Below are positions 6,788-14,470 of a stretch of DNA of 31,562 bases, piece after piece. A program made the translations under genes and the position numbers. The first letter of the stretch is position 1. Every line of letters starts with the position of its first letter. This DNA comes from an uncultured Collinsella sp. (lineage in GTDB: Bacteria; Actinomycetota; Coriobacteriia; Coriobacteriales; Coriobacteriaceae), in assembly GCA_900542275.1 (NCBI GenBank), contig UQMW01000018.1, positions 1 through 31,562 on the forward strand. Reading direction: 5' to 3'. The notes beneath the pieces are model-generated. The model ran no database searches and was not told the origin of the DNA. It worked only from the letters and a program-made list of their open reading frames with translations.

Positions 6788-9454
6788 ATGACACCTCTCG
6801 CAAAACGTCTCCCGCGCGAGCTGCGCCGCAATATCGGCAAGTACCTGGGCATCTTTTTGCTTATGTGCGGAAGCATCGCCCTTACCTCGGGCTTTTTGCT
6901 CGCGGCCCACTCCATCGGCTGCCTTATCGACGACATGCGCGATGCGTACACGATCGAGGACGGCCGCGTGACCACCTCCTTCGAGGCTACCGACGATCAA
7001 CTCAAGGCCGCCGAGGACGCAGCCGGTGACGTCGGCGGCGTCACGCTCTACAAGAATTTCTCCATCGACGCCATCATCAAAAAGGCGTCCGGCGACGACG
7101 GCACCAAGCGCACCCTGCGCACCTATGCGCACCGCACCAAGGTCGATATCGCGTCCTACTGCGAAGGCAAACAGCCCAGGGCGGACGATGAGGTGGCAAT
7201 CGACCGTGTCTTCGCCACCAACAACGACCTCGCCATCGGCGATAAGGTCGAGCTCGAGGGGCGCACCTACACCATCTGCGGCATCATGACGCAGCCCGAT
7301 AGCCAGGCGTTGTTCCTCGACAATTCGGACTTTACGGTGAACACCATTACGTATGGTGTCGCCGAGGTCACCGACGCCGGTTTTGCCGCGCTCGAGGATG
7401 CCGGCGGCGCGCCCGCCTATACGTACTCCTTTACCTTTAACGACCGCGACCTCTCCACCGCGGACCGCATCGATGTCGAACAGGATATGGTCGAGGCGCT
7501 GGCGGATGCCGATGCGCGCGTGGACGATCTGATCGACGCCGATTCCAATCAGGGCATTGGCTATGCGCGCGATGACGTGGACGGCGACTCTATGATGTGG
7601 ATGACGCTGCTCGACATCATCATCGTGATCATGGCGTTCGTCTTTGTGGTCCTTACCGACGCCACCATCGAGGAGGAGAGCGCCATCATCGGCACGCTGC
7701 TCGCCAGCGGCTATCGTCGACGCGAGATCGTGCTGCACTACCTTGCGCTTCCCGCCATCGTGGGCGTGGTCGCGGCGCTTTTGGGCACTGCGCTCGGCAT
7801 TGTGTTCTTTACCGAGCCCATGCGCAGCCTCTATTACGGTTCGTACAGCCTGCCGCCCTTCCAGGTGTACTGGAGCTGGGAGATCTTTGTGAAGTGCGCC
7901 GTGGTCCCCGCCGCTGCGCTCATCCTCATCACGCTGGTGGGCCTGCTTCGCAAAATGGGCAAGACGCCGTTGCAGTTCCTTCGTCACGAGGCGAGCGGCA
8001 AATCGGGCACCAAGCGCGGCTTGCAGCTGCCGGAGCGCATGGGCTTTGTCTCGCGCTTCCGCCTTCGTATCTTCCTGCGCAACCTAGGCAACTTCGCCAC
8101 GCTCTTCGTGGGCATTGCGTTTGCCTCGCTGCTGCTGCTCTTTGGCCTGGCGATTCTGCCCACGATGACGCACTATGCGGACAACCTCGAGACGAGCCTG
8201 GTCGCTGAGCACCAGTACACGCTCAAGGCGCCGCTGGAGCTCGAGGGCACTGCCGAGGAGCGCGAGCAGTGGTCGGCACTCGAGCGCTTGCAGTCGGTTG
8301 ACGGCGCACTGCTTTCTGCCGCCCAGGATGCCGATGACGAGCTTGACGACGCGGCCGATGCGGCGCAGGCGGCAGCCGATGCCGCGGCCGCATCTCCGTC
8401 TGCCGAGAGCCTGGCCGCAGCGCAGGATGCGCTTGCCAAGGTCCAGGACAAGAAGGATGCGCTCTACGCGCGCCTTGACGATCTTGCCGATGCCCTCGGC
8501 TGCGACCGCGATGAGGCTATCGACCTGATCGACAAGGCCTCTAAGATCGACACTGACAACGACGATATCCACCCGGTCAATACGACCGACAACGGCGCGG
8601 GCGCAATCGCGCAGGCCGAGAAATACGCCGTTTACCAGCTGCAATACGACCGTGGCGATGGTAATGGCGAGGAGACGATTTCCGTCTACGGCATTTCATC
8701 CGATTCGCGTTATTGGAAAGACCTCGACGTCGGCGATGGGCGCGTCGTCTTTGGCGGCGGTCTGCTCGATAAGTTTGGCTGGAGCGAGGGCCAGAAGGTC
8801 ACGCTCGGCGACAAGTACGAGGGCGAGCATTATTCCTTTGAGTACGCGGGCAAGGACTGTGCCTGGGGCTCCAAGTCGGACATGAACATCTATATGAGCA
8901 TCGATGACTTTAACGAGCTGTTCGACAACGATGCCGCCTACTTTAACGGCTATGTGAGCAACGAGAAGCTCGACCTCGACGCGCGCTACTTTGCCGGCGA
9001 CACCACGCCCGACGACATGCGCGCCGTGGGTGACCAGTTCATCGGCATGATGAGCAAAATGATCGGAATGATGATCGGGCTCGCGGTGTTTATCTTCCTG
9101 CTGTTTATGTACCTGCTGACCAAAGCGGTGATCGACCACAGCGCCCGTTCGATCAGCTACATGAAAGTCTTTGGCTATCGCGATAGTGAGATCTCGCATC
9201 TGTACATCCGCTCGATCACGCTGTGCGTGGCGGCGTCGCTCGTGCTGAGCCTGCCGGTCATTATTGGCTCGCTCACGGCCATCTTCCGCTCGATGCTGCT
9301 CGCCTACAACGGCAATATCGAGATCTACGTGCCCGCTTGGTCCATGGCTGCATGCGTCGGCATTGGCTTTGCGACCTACCTGGTCGTGGCGCTGCTACAC
9401 ACGCGCTCTATCAAGCGCGTCAGCCTGGCCGAAGCCCTCAAGGTGCAGGAGTAG
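6788..9454 (+). CDS. FtsX/MacB-family ABC permease (large, two FtsX domains)
   Basis: Membrane protein of 888 aa, started at the ATG at 6788 (MTPLAKRLPRELRRNIGKYL). It has an N-terminal helix (IFLLMCGSIALTSGFLLAA), an extracytoplasmic domain of about 240 residues, a first FtsX-like three-helix block (from about residue 270, LLDIIIVIMAFVFVVLTDA through the helices before SRFRLRIFLRNLG), a helix near residues 430-455, a second extracytoplasmic domain of about 290 residues, and a C-terminal FtsX block (MIGLAVFIFLLFMYLLTKAV and two more helices). The second extracytoplasmic domain begins with an Ala/Asp-rich predicted helical or coiled-coil stretch (about residues 510-580) with many D/A/Q heptad-like repeats. 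The two-block plan matches single-chain MacB-like permeases of Gram-positives that replace a homodimer. Confidence 0.92.
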   Translation: MTPLAKRLPRELRRNIGKYLGIFLLMCGSIALTSGFLLAAHSIGCLIDDMRDAYTIEDGRVTTSFEATDDQLKAAEDAAGDVGGVTLYKNFSIDAIIKKASGDDGTKRTLRTYAHRTKVDIASYCEGKQPRADDEVAIDRVFATNNDLAIGDKVELEGRTYTICGIMTQPDSQALFLDNSDFTVNTITYGVAEVTDAGFAALEDAGGAPAYTYSFTFNDRDLSTADRIDVEQDMVEALADADARVDDLIDADSNQGIGYARDDVDGDSMMWMTLLDIIIVIMAFVFVVLTDATIEEESAIIGTLLASGYRRREIVLHYLALPAIVGVVAALLGTALGIVFFTEPMRSLYYGSYSLPPFQVYWSWEIFVKCAVVPAAALILITLVGLLRKMGKTPLQFLRHEASGKSGTKRGLQLPERMGFVSRFRLRIFLRNLGNFATLFVGIAFASLLLLFGLAILPTMTHYADNLETSLVAEHQYTLKAPLELEGTAEEREQWSALERLQSVDGALLSAAQDADDELDDAADAAQAAADAAAASPSAESLAAAQDALAKVQDKKDALYARLDDLADALGCDRDEAIDLIDKASKIDTDNDDIHPVNTTDNGAGAIAQAEKYAVYQLQYDRGDGNGEETISVYGISSDSRYWKDLDVGDGRVVFGGGLLDKFGWSEGQKVTLGDKYEGEHYSFEYAGKDCAWGSKSDMNIYMSIDDFNELFDNDAAYFNGYVSNEKLDLDARYFAGDTTPDDMRAVGDQFIGMMSKMIGMMIGLAVFIFLLFMYLLTKAVIDHSARSISYMKVFGYRDSEISHLYIRSITLCVAASLVLSLPVIIGSLTAIFRSMLLAYNGNIEIYVPAWSMAACVGIGFATYLVVALLHTRSIKRVSLAEALKVQE

Positions 9455-9481
9455 TCATTGGGGACGTTCTTAAACGACTAG

Positions 9482-9558
9482 TCGTTGGGGACAGTCTTTG
9501 CCGGATCGCCGGCTCGCCGGCCGGGCGGCAAGCACTCATTTAAGTCTGTCCCCAATGA
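9482..9558. repeat. Palindromic repeat with GC-rich insert, after the FtsX permease
   Basis: The arms 9482-9498 and 9542-9558 pair (tcgttggggacagtctt against aagtctgtccccaatga, about three imperfect pairs). The loop holds an extra GC-rich hairpin (ccggatcgccggctcgccgg). A partial repeat of the same family (tcattggggacgttcttaaa, 9455-9474) directly follows the stop codon, so this is a compound copy. It may terminate the MacB-type operon. Confidence 0.6.
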
Positions 9559-9568
9559 GTGCCTGTGC

Positions 9569-9599
9569 TTGACTTCAACCCCACTTCAACGGGTACCAT
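9569..9599 (+). promoter_or_regulatory. Putative promoter with a long spacer (TTGACT-19-TACCAT)
   Basis: TTGACT at 9569-9574 and TACCAT at 9594-9599 are separated by 19 bases, with the direct repeat CTTCAAC (9573-9579, 9584-9590) between them. Long 19-base spacers are typical of MerR-controlled promoters, although those normally have inverted repeats. It would drive the DUF362 gene with a leader of about 35 bases. Confidence 0.4.
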
Positions 9600-9641
9600 C
9601 CTCTATGTCTGTAACGCCATATAGACCGAGGGGATAGATCT

Positions 9642-10847
9642 ATGACCGCAACCGCACCCGCAGCACCCGCCAAGGTGTACTTCACCAACCTGCGCACGCA
9701 TGCTCGCGAGAGCCAGCTCGACAAGCTCAAGCGCCTCATTCGCCGCGCCGGTATCGAGCAGATCGACTTTGAGAACAAGTTCGTTGCCATCAAGATTCAC
9801 TTTGGCGAGCTGGGCAACCTGAGCTTTCTGCGCCCTAACTACGCCCGCGCCGTCGCGGATGTCGTGAAGGAGCTGGGCGGCAAGCCCTTCCTTACCGACT
9901 GCAATACGCTCTATGTCGGTAGCCGCAAAAACGCGCTCGAGCACATCGATACTGCCTACCAGAACGGTTTTACCCCGTATGCCACGGGTTGTCAGATCAT
10001 CATCGCCGACGGCCTCAAGGGTACCGACGAGGCGCTCGTTCCGGTCGAGGGCGGCGAGTACGTGCGCGAGGCTAAGATCGGCCAGGCACTCATGGACGCC
10101 GACATCGTGATCAGTCTTACGCACTTTAAGGGTCATGAGCAGGCCGGCTTTGGCGGTGCCATGAAGAACCTAGGTATGGGTGGCGGCAGCCGCGCCGGCA
10201 AGATGGAGCAGCATGCCGCCGGCAAGCCGAACGTCGCGACCGAGCACTGCATTGGCTGCCGTGCCTGTGAAAAGATCTGCGCGCACAACGCTATCTCGTT
10301 TGACGACACCCGCGAGCGCGAGCTTGCCAACGGCAACACCCGCACGGTCCACGTGGCTGCCATCGACCACAATCGCTGTGTGGGCTGCGGACGCTGCATT
10401 GCGGCATGCAACCAGGACTGCATCAAGCCCGGCTATGACGCCGCGGCCGACGTGCTCAACTGCAAGATCGCCGAGTACACCAAGGCCGTCGTCGACGGCC
10501 GCCCGAGCTTCCATATCTCGCTTGCCATGGATATCAGCCCCAACTGCGATTGCCATCCCGAAAACGACACGCCTATCGTCAACGACATCGGCATGTTCGC
10601 GAGCTTCGACCCGGTCGCCATCGACCAGGCCTGCGCCGATGCCGTCATGGCATCCGAGCCGCTGCCCAACACCGAGCTCACCGATAGCGCGGCCAAGATG
10701 GAGCATAACCACGAGCATCTGGAGGGCGAGCAGGCCAAGGACCCCTTCTGCATCACGCATCCCGACACCGACTGGCGCGTGTGTATCGCACACGCCGAAA
10801 AGATCGGCCTGGGCACGAGCAAGTATGAGCTCATCGAGGTCAAGTAG
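9642..10847 (+). CDS. DUF362 protein with two 4Fe-4S clusters
   Basis: Cytoplasmic iron-sulfur protein (401 aa). The N-terminal and C-terminal parts make up the DUF362 fold (KIHFGELGN near residues 51-59, DADIVISLTHFKGHEQAGFGG near 150, and SFDPVAIDQACADA near the C-terminus). Inserted between them is a ferredoxin-like pair, CIGCRACEKIC and CVGCGRCIAAC, each with CxxCxxC plus a distal Cys, able to ligate two 4Fe-4S clusters. Members of this family are common in anaerobes and usually annotated only as DUF362 or ferredoxin-like; some are proposed to use Fe-S redox chemistry. GAGGGGA at 9628-9634 supports the ATG at 9642. It appears monocistronic, with palindromes on both sides. The specific reaction is not known. 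Confidence 0.92.
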   Translation: MTATAPAAPAKVYFTNLRTHARESQLDKLKRLIRRAGIEQIDFENKFVAIKIHFGELGNLSFLRPNYARAVADVVKELGGKPFLTDCNTLYVGSRKNALEHIDTAYQNGFTPYATGCQIIIADGLKGTDEALVPVEGGEYVREAKIGQALMDADIVISLTHFKGHEQAGFGGAMKNLGMGGGSRAGKMEQHAAGKPNVATEHCIGCRACEKICAHNAISFDDTRERELANGNTRTVHVAAIDHNRCVGCGRCIAACNQDCIKPGYDAAADVLNCKIAEYTKAVVDGRPSFHISLAMDISPNCDCHPENDTPIVNDIGMFASFDPVAIDQACADAVMASEPLPNTELTDSAAKMEHNHEHLEGEQAKDPFCITHPDTDWRVCIAHAEKIGLGTSKYELIEVK

Positions 10848-10897
10848 CACCTGTCTATTGGACATATCAAGCGCTTTTGTAGCGCAACGTTAGCAAA

Positions 10898-10933
10898 AGT
10901 CGCCCGTGAGCACAGCGCTTGCGGGCGGCTTTC
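10898..10933 (+). terminator. Putative intrinsic terminator after the DUF362 gene
   Basis: The stem agtcgcccg (10898-10906) pairs with cgggcggct (10922-10930), one G-T pair, followed by a short ttt-containing tail. A smaller hairpin, gcgct/agcgc (10871-10885), lies just before it. The T-tract is short. Confidence 0.5.
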
Positions 10934-11057
10934 CGGAAGTATGCGGCAAATTTCGAGACCGCCGAGCACACGACATTTTTTGGCAACAAAACCCCTGATA
11001 AATTGTTGGTAAAACTGCGGTCTGGTCGGCAGTTCCAGATTTTGCCGCATACTTCCG
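10934..11057. repeat. Foldback element, family 2 (124 bp, three nested stems)
   Basis: The outer arms 10934-10950 and 11041-11057 are a perfect 17-base inverted repeat (cggaagtatgcggcaaa). A second stem agaccgc (10956-10962)/gcggtct (11017-11023) and a third caacaa (10984-10989)/ttgttg (11003-11008) nest inside it. The overall plan, with GACC/GGTC in the middle stem, parallels the elements at 129-286 and 21593-21821. It sits between convergent genes. It is followed by atagggggttag, which also borders the family 3 element. Confidence 0.65.
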
Positions 11058-11098
11058 AAAATAGGGGGTTAGATAAATCCCCAGACGCCGCTTTTTCC

Positions 11099-12091
11099 CT
11101 AAAAATTCCTATCGAGGAAGTTGTTGACCGTATTCCAGTAGAGCTCGGGGTCAACTTGCGCACTCTTGGCGTGGGTGGCGCCATGGATAGTGAGCTTTTG
11201 CTTGACCTTGCTGGCGCACGCGTCGTAGTTTTGGTCGAGCATGCTGTACGGTACAAAGGTGTCCTGGTCGCCGTGGATAAACAGCATGGGAACCGTCGCG
11301 TGTTTGAGTTGCTCCACACTGCTCGCCTTATGAAAGTCGTAGCCCGCGCGCACGTTGCACACCAAGTTTGCTACATCGAGCAAGGGAAAGCTGGGCAGGC
11401 CGAACACGTCCTTGAGCTGCAGAGAAAACTCGTCCCAAACACTCGTATAACCGCAGTCCTCGATAATGCATTTCACGTTTGCGGGCAGAGATTCCCCCGC
11501 GACGTTCATGGCGGTTGCTGCACCCATCGACTCGCCAAAGACCAGGATGCGCGCCTCGGGGTCAGCCTGAACGATCCGCCCAATCCATGCAACGACATTG
11601 AGCCGCTCGGGCCAGCCCATGCCGATATAGTCGCCGCCGGAGCGCTCGTGGGCGCGGGCGGCAGGCGCGAGCACGTTCATGCCGCGGTCGTGGAAGCGCT
11701 TGGCGTATCGGGCCATGCCGATGGGCTCGTTGGTATATCCATGCAGGCAGACGGCGTAATCGTGGGTGTTCTCCGAGGCGGCAAAATACCAAGCGGCGAG
11801 CTCGGTTCCGTCGTCCGCGGTGAGGCTGCTGCTCTCGCGGTTCTCTTTAAACCACGCCCGCGCCTCGGTTTCCTCGGCATCCATCTGCTCGCCCTTTTCG
11901 GCGTCCTTGCCGTCCTGCATCATCTTCATGGTGTATGGCGCGCGGGGATTCAGCGCGAAGTCAAACAGAAAGTTGCCGGCAAACCCCAGCAGCGCGACAA
12001 CGAGCACCAGCGCAACGACGCCGGCTATCTTGAGCTTTCGATGGGAACGTGCGTTTTGAGACATAAGATGGGAACGTGCGTTTTGAGACAT
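11099..12091 (-). CDS. Membrane-anchored alpha/beta hydrolase
   Basis: Serine hydrolase (330 aa) with one N-terminal transmembrane helix (about residues 21-43), placing the catalytic domain outside the membrane. The nucleophile elbow is GESMG (S188), the acid D277 in HGDQDTFVP, and the general base H307 in HGATHAKS; an oxyanion-type HGYT occurs at 117-120. This matches the BAAT/acyl-CoA-thioesterase-like and YqkD-like extracytoplasmic hydrolases; the substrate is unknown. The first 18 residues are a perfect doubling of nine (MSQNARSHL, MSQNARSHR), created by a 27-base tandem repeat. AGGAAAG (12098-12104 on the minus strand) is well placed for the outer ATG at 12091. The inner ATG at 12064 would give 321 aa. 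Confidence 0.92.
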   Translation of the reverse strand: MSQNARSHLMSQNARSHRKLKIAGVVALVLVVALLGFAGNFLFDFALNPRAPYTMKMMQDGKDAEKGEQMDAEETEARAWFKENRESSSLTADDGTELAAWYFAASENTHDYAVCLHGYTNEPIGMARYAKRFHDRGMNVLAPAARAHERSGGDYIGMGWPERLNVVAWIGRIVQADPEARILVFGESMGAATAMNVAGESLPANVKCIIEDCGYTSVWDEFSLQLKDVFGLPSFPLLDVANLVCNVRAGYDFHKASSVEQLKHATVPMLFIHGDQDTFVPYSMLDQNYDACASKVKQKLTIHGATHAKSAQVDPELYWNTVNNFLDRNF

Positions 12092-12093
12092 AA
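12040..12093 (-). repeat. 27-bp perfect tandem duplication over the hydrolase start
   Basis: Copies 12040-12066 and 12067-12093 are identical. Each carries an ATG in the hydrolase frame, so the gene has two possible start codons 27 bases apart. The doubling keeps the frame. Only the outer copy is preceded by the Shine-Dalgarno sequence. Confidence 0.9.
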
Positions 12094-12236
12094 GAAGCTT
12101 TCCTATAAGATGTTAATACATCAACATTTAATGCAAGCGCATTATGGATGTTCGCCGTTGATGCGTCAACAGGCAAAGAATGGGTAAACAAAGGGTCACG
12201 TATGGTGCAAATTTCGCACGTACCCAGACGCTTTGA

Positions 12237-12242
12237 TATAGT
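12237..12242 (+). promoter_or_regulatory. -10 box (TATAGT) for the hemolysin III gene
   Basis: TATAGT lies 36 bases upstream of the ATG at 12279, in the AT-rich gap (12092-12278) between the divergent hydrolase and hemolysin III genes. The best -35 candidate is poor (ttcgca, 18-base spacer). Confidence 0.4.
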
Positions 12243-12278
12243 GTTGAGAACTCTTTTATGTTGGAGGATGTAACCGGC

Positions 12279-12962
12279 ATGTCCGATTCGAGCGACAGTT
12301 CCAAGCCGCGGCCCAAGACCGCGGCCATTCCGCACTACACGGTGGGCGAGGAGATCATGAACTCCGTCACCCATGGTGTCGGCTGCCTGCTGGGCATTGC
12401 GGGTCTGGTGCTCCTGATCGTATTCGCTGCCCTGCGCGGCGGCGGCCCGGCCCACATGGCCGCGGCTATCGTCTATGGCGTCAGCATTATTCTCGAATAC
12501 CTCGCCTCCACGCTCTACCACGCGATTCAGCCCGCACGCGCCAAGCGCGTGTTTCGCATCATCGACCACAGCTGCATCTACCTGCTCATAGCTGGCAGCT
12601 ATACGCCGTTTTGCCTCATCACGCTGGCAAACGACGGCGGCCCTGCGCTGTTCTTTGCCGTGTGGGCCATCGCCATTATCGGCATCGCCCTCGAGTGCTT
12701 TATGCGCGAGCGTCAACCGCACTGGGTATGCGGCTTGGTTTACCTGCTGATGGGCTGGCTCGTTGTCTTTAAGCTGCCCGAGCTTGTGGCGCTGCTGAAT
12801 CCCGTGGCGCTTGCCCTGCTCGCCGTCGGCGGCGTGTGCTATACCGTGGGCGTGCCGTTCTATATCGCCAAAAATGTGCGCTACCTGCACAGCGTGTTTC
12901 ACCTGTGGGTGCTCGCCGGCAGCATCTTCCAGTTCATGGCGGTGATTCTCTTCGTAATCTAG
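12279..12962 (+). CDS. Hemolysin III / PAQR (TrhA-type) membrane protein
   Basis: Integral membrane protein (227 aa) with about seven hydrophobic helices. Metal-site residues of the PAQR/HlyIII family are present: H in MNSVTHGVG, H in STLYHAIQ, D-H in IIDHSCIYLLIAGSYTPF, and the C-terminal HSVFHLWV (HxxxH), which together form the predicted zinc hydrolase site inside the membrane. I start at the ATG at 12279 (MSDSSDSS), ten bases after GGAGGA; an ATG at 12258 would add seven residues but precedes that ribosome site. TrhA proteins have been linked to membrane fluidity or energetics in other bacteria; the old name hemolysin rests on one heterologous assay. Confidence 0.93.
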   Translation: MSDSSDSSKPRPKTAAIPHYTVGEEIMNSVTHGVGCLLGIAGLVLLIVFAALRGGGPAHMAAAIVYGVSIILEYLASTLYHAIQPARAKRVFRIIDHSCIYLLIAGSYTPFCLITLANDGGPALFFAVWAIAIIGIALECFMRERQPHWVCGLVYLLMGWLVVFKLPELVALLNPVALALLAVGGVCYTVGVPFYIAKNVRYLHSVFHLWVLAGSIFQFMAVILFVI

Positions 12963-13072
12963 CGACCACGCCTGCTCGCCCGCGTCCCCGTTTGGGCGAC
13001 AGTGCAATTGCCGTATCAGCCACCAACGTTTTACCCTGACGTCCCGAATCTTGGAGGTTCGAGAAACTCCCG

Positions 13073-14446
13073 ATGGACATAACCATCTCCCTTATCACTA
13101 CCCTCGTTTTGACCCTCATCAACGGCTACTTCTCCATGTCCGAGATGGCGCTCACCACGGCCAAGCGCGCCGTGCTGGAGCACGAGGCCGAGGAAGGCGA
13201 CAAGCGCGCCGAGCGTGCCATTAAGCTGGCTGCCGACTCCGACCAGCTGCTCGCCACCATCCAGGTCGCCATCACGCTCGTGGGCTTCGCCTCGTCCGCC
13301 GTCGCCTCGACGAGTCTGTCCGACCCGCTCGCCACGTGGCTCATGAGCTTTGGCATCGCGCCGCTCTCCGCCATCGCGCGTGGCCTGGCGCCGGTCATCA
13401 TCACCGTCGCGGTCGCCTTCGTGTCCATCGTGATCGGCGAGCTCGTCCCCAAGCGCATCGGCCTGGCCAATGCCGAGGGCGTGTCCAAGCAGGTCGTGGG
13501 CCCGCTTTCCGTGTTCCAGAAGATTGCCCGTCCGCTCGTGTGGTTGACCGGCGCTTGCTCCGATGGCCTGGCCCGCATCCTGCGCATCAAGAGCGCCGAC
13601 GACCGCCAGAACGTCTCGGAGGAAGAGATCAAGTACATGGTCTCGGAGCAGAACGACCTGCTCGACGAGGAAAAGCGCATGATCCACGAGATCTTTGACC
13701 TGGGCGACACCGTTGCCCGCGAGGTCATGGTGCCGCGCGTGGACACCACCATGTGCGAGGACGATGAGACGGTCGCCGACGTGCTGTCCACCATGCGCCA
13801 GACCGGCTTTAGCCGCATCCCCGTCTATCACGAGGATCCCGACAACGTCGCGGGCATCGCGCACATTAAGGACCTGATTCAGCCCGCGCTCGACGGCAAG
13901 GGCGACCAGCCCATCGCCGGCTTTTTGCGCGACGCCACCTTTGTGCCCGACACCAAGGACATCCTGCCGCTGCTGTCCGAGATGCAGACCTCGCACGACC
14001 AGATCGTGGTCGTCGTGGACGAGTACGGCGGCACGGCCGGCATCATCACCATCGAGGATATCGTCGAGGAGATCGTCGGCGAGATCGAGGACGAGTTCGA
14101 CCCCGACAACAAGTACCTCACGCGTCTCTCGCGCCGTGAGTGGCTCGTCGATGGGCGTTTTTCGTGCGATGACGCGATTGAGCTTGGTTGGCCGCTCGAG
14201 GAAAGCGATGATTATGAGACCATCGCCGGCTGGATTTTGGAGCTTTGCGACTCGGTGCCCGACATTGGAGAGGTGTTTGAGGTTGCGGGGTACAAGTTCA
14301 AGGTGCAGTCGATGCGTGGCCAGCGCATCTCGCTCATTCGCGTGATCGCTCCGGCCGAAACCGATAAGAAGGATTCCGAGTCCTCGGCAGAGAAGCCGGC
14401 GGCGTCGGGTGCGGGCTCTGCGGATCCGCACGATGGCGACGAGTAG
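13073..14446 (+). CDS. CNNM/HlyC-CorC-type membrane protein with CBS pair
   Basis: Membrane protein (457 aa) of the DUF21-CBS-CorC family, proposed ion transporters (Mg2+ or Co2+ efflux in studied members). The DUF21 domain spans about residues 1-185: an N-terminal helix followed by SMSEMALTTAKRAVLE, and further helices with IVIGELVPKRIGLANAE. The CBS pair spans about 200-330 (VMVPRVDTTM, GFSRIPVYHEDPDNVAGIAHIKDL, then VVDEYGGTAGIITIEDIVEEIVGEI). The CorC_HlyC domain spans about 345-425, followed by a Ser/Ala/Asp-rich tail. GGAGG (13051-13055) is rather far from the ATG (17 bases). Two further probable Mg2+-linked genes lie at 18395-21510, so divalent cation handling is a theme. Confidence 0.93.
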   Translation: MDITISLITTLVLTLINGYFSMSEMALTTAKRAVLEHEAEEGDKRAERAIKLAADSDQLLATIQVAITLVGFASSAVASTSLSDPLATWLMSFGIAPLSAIARGLAPVIITVAVAFVSIVIGELVPKRIGLANAEGVSKQVVGPLSVFQKIARPLVWLTGACSDGLARILRIKSADDRQNVSEEEIKYMVSEQNDLLDEEKRMIHEIFDLGDTVAREVMVPRVDTTMCEDDETVADVLSTMRQTGFSRIPVYHEDPDNVAGIAHIKDLIQPALDGKGDQPIAGFLRDATFVPDTKDILPLLSEMQTSHDQIVVVVDEYGGTAGIITIEDIVEEIVGEIEDEFDPDNKYLTRLSRREWLVDGRFSCDDAIELGWPLEESDDYETIAGWILELCDSVPDIGEVFEVAGYKFKVQSMRGQRISLIRVIAPAETDKKDSESSAEKPAASGAGSADPHDGDE

Positions 14447-14470
14447 GGCAAGGACGAGTAGGGGAGAGTT

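Noticed and set aside
10919..12187. 422-codon plus-strand frame over the hydrolase
   Set aside because: It runs through the foldback element and antisense to a hydrolase with an intact catalytic triad.
12976..12999. Terminator after the hemolysin III gene
   Set aside because: A six-pair stem (tcgccc/gggcga) with a 12-base loop and no T-tract; not convincing.
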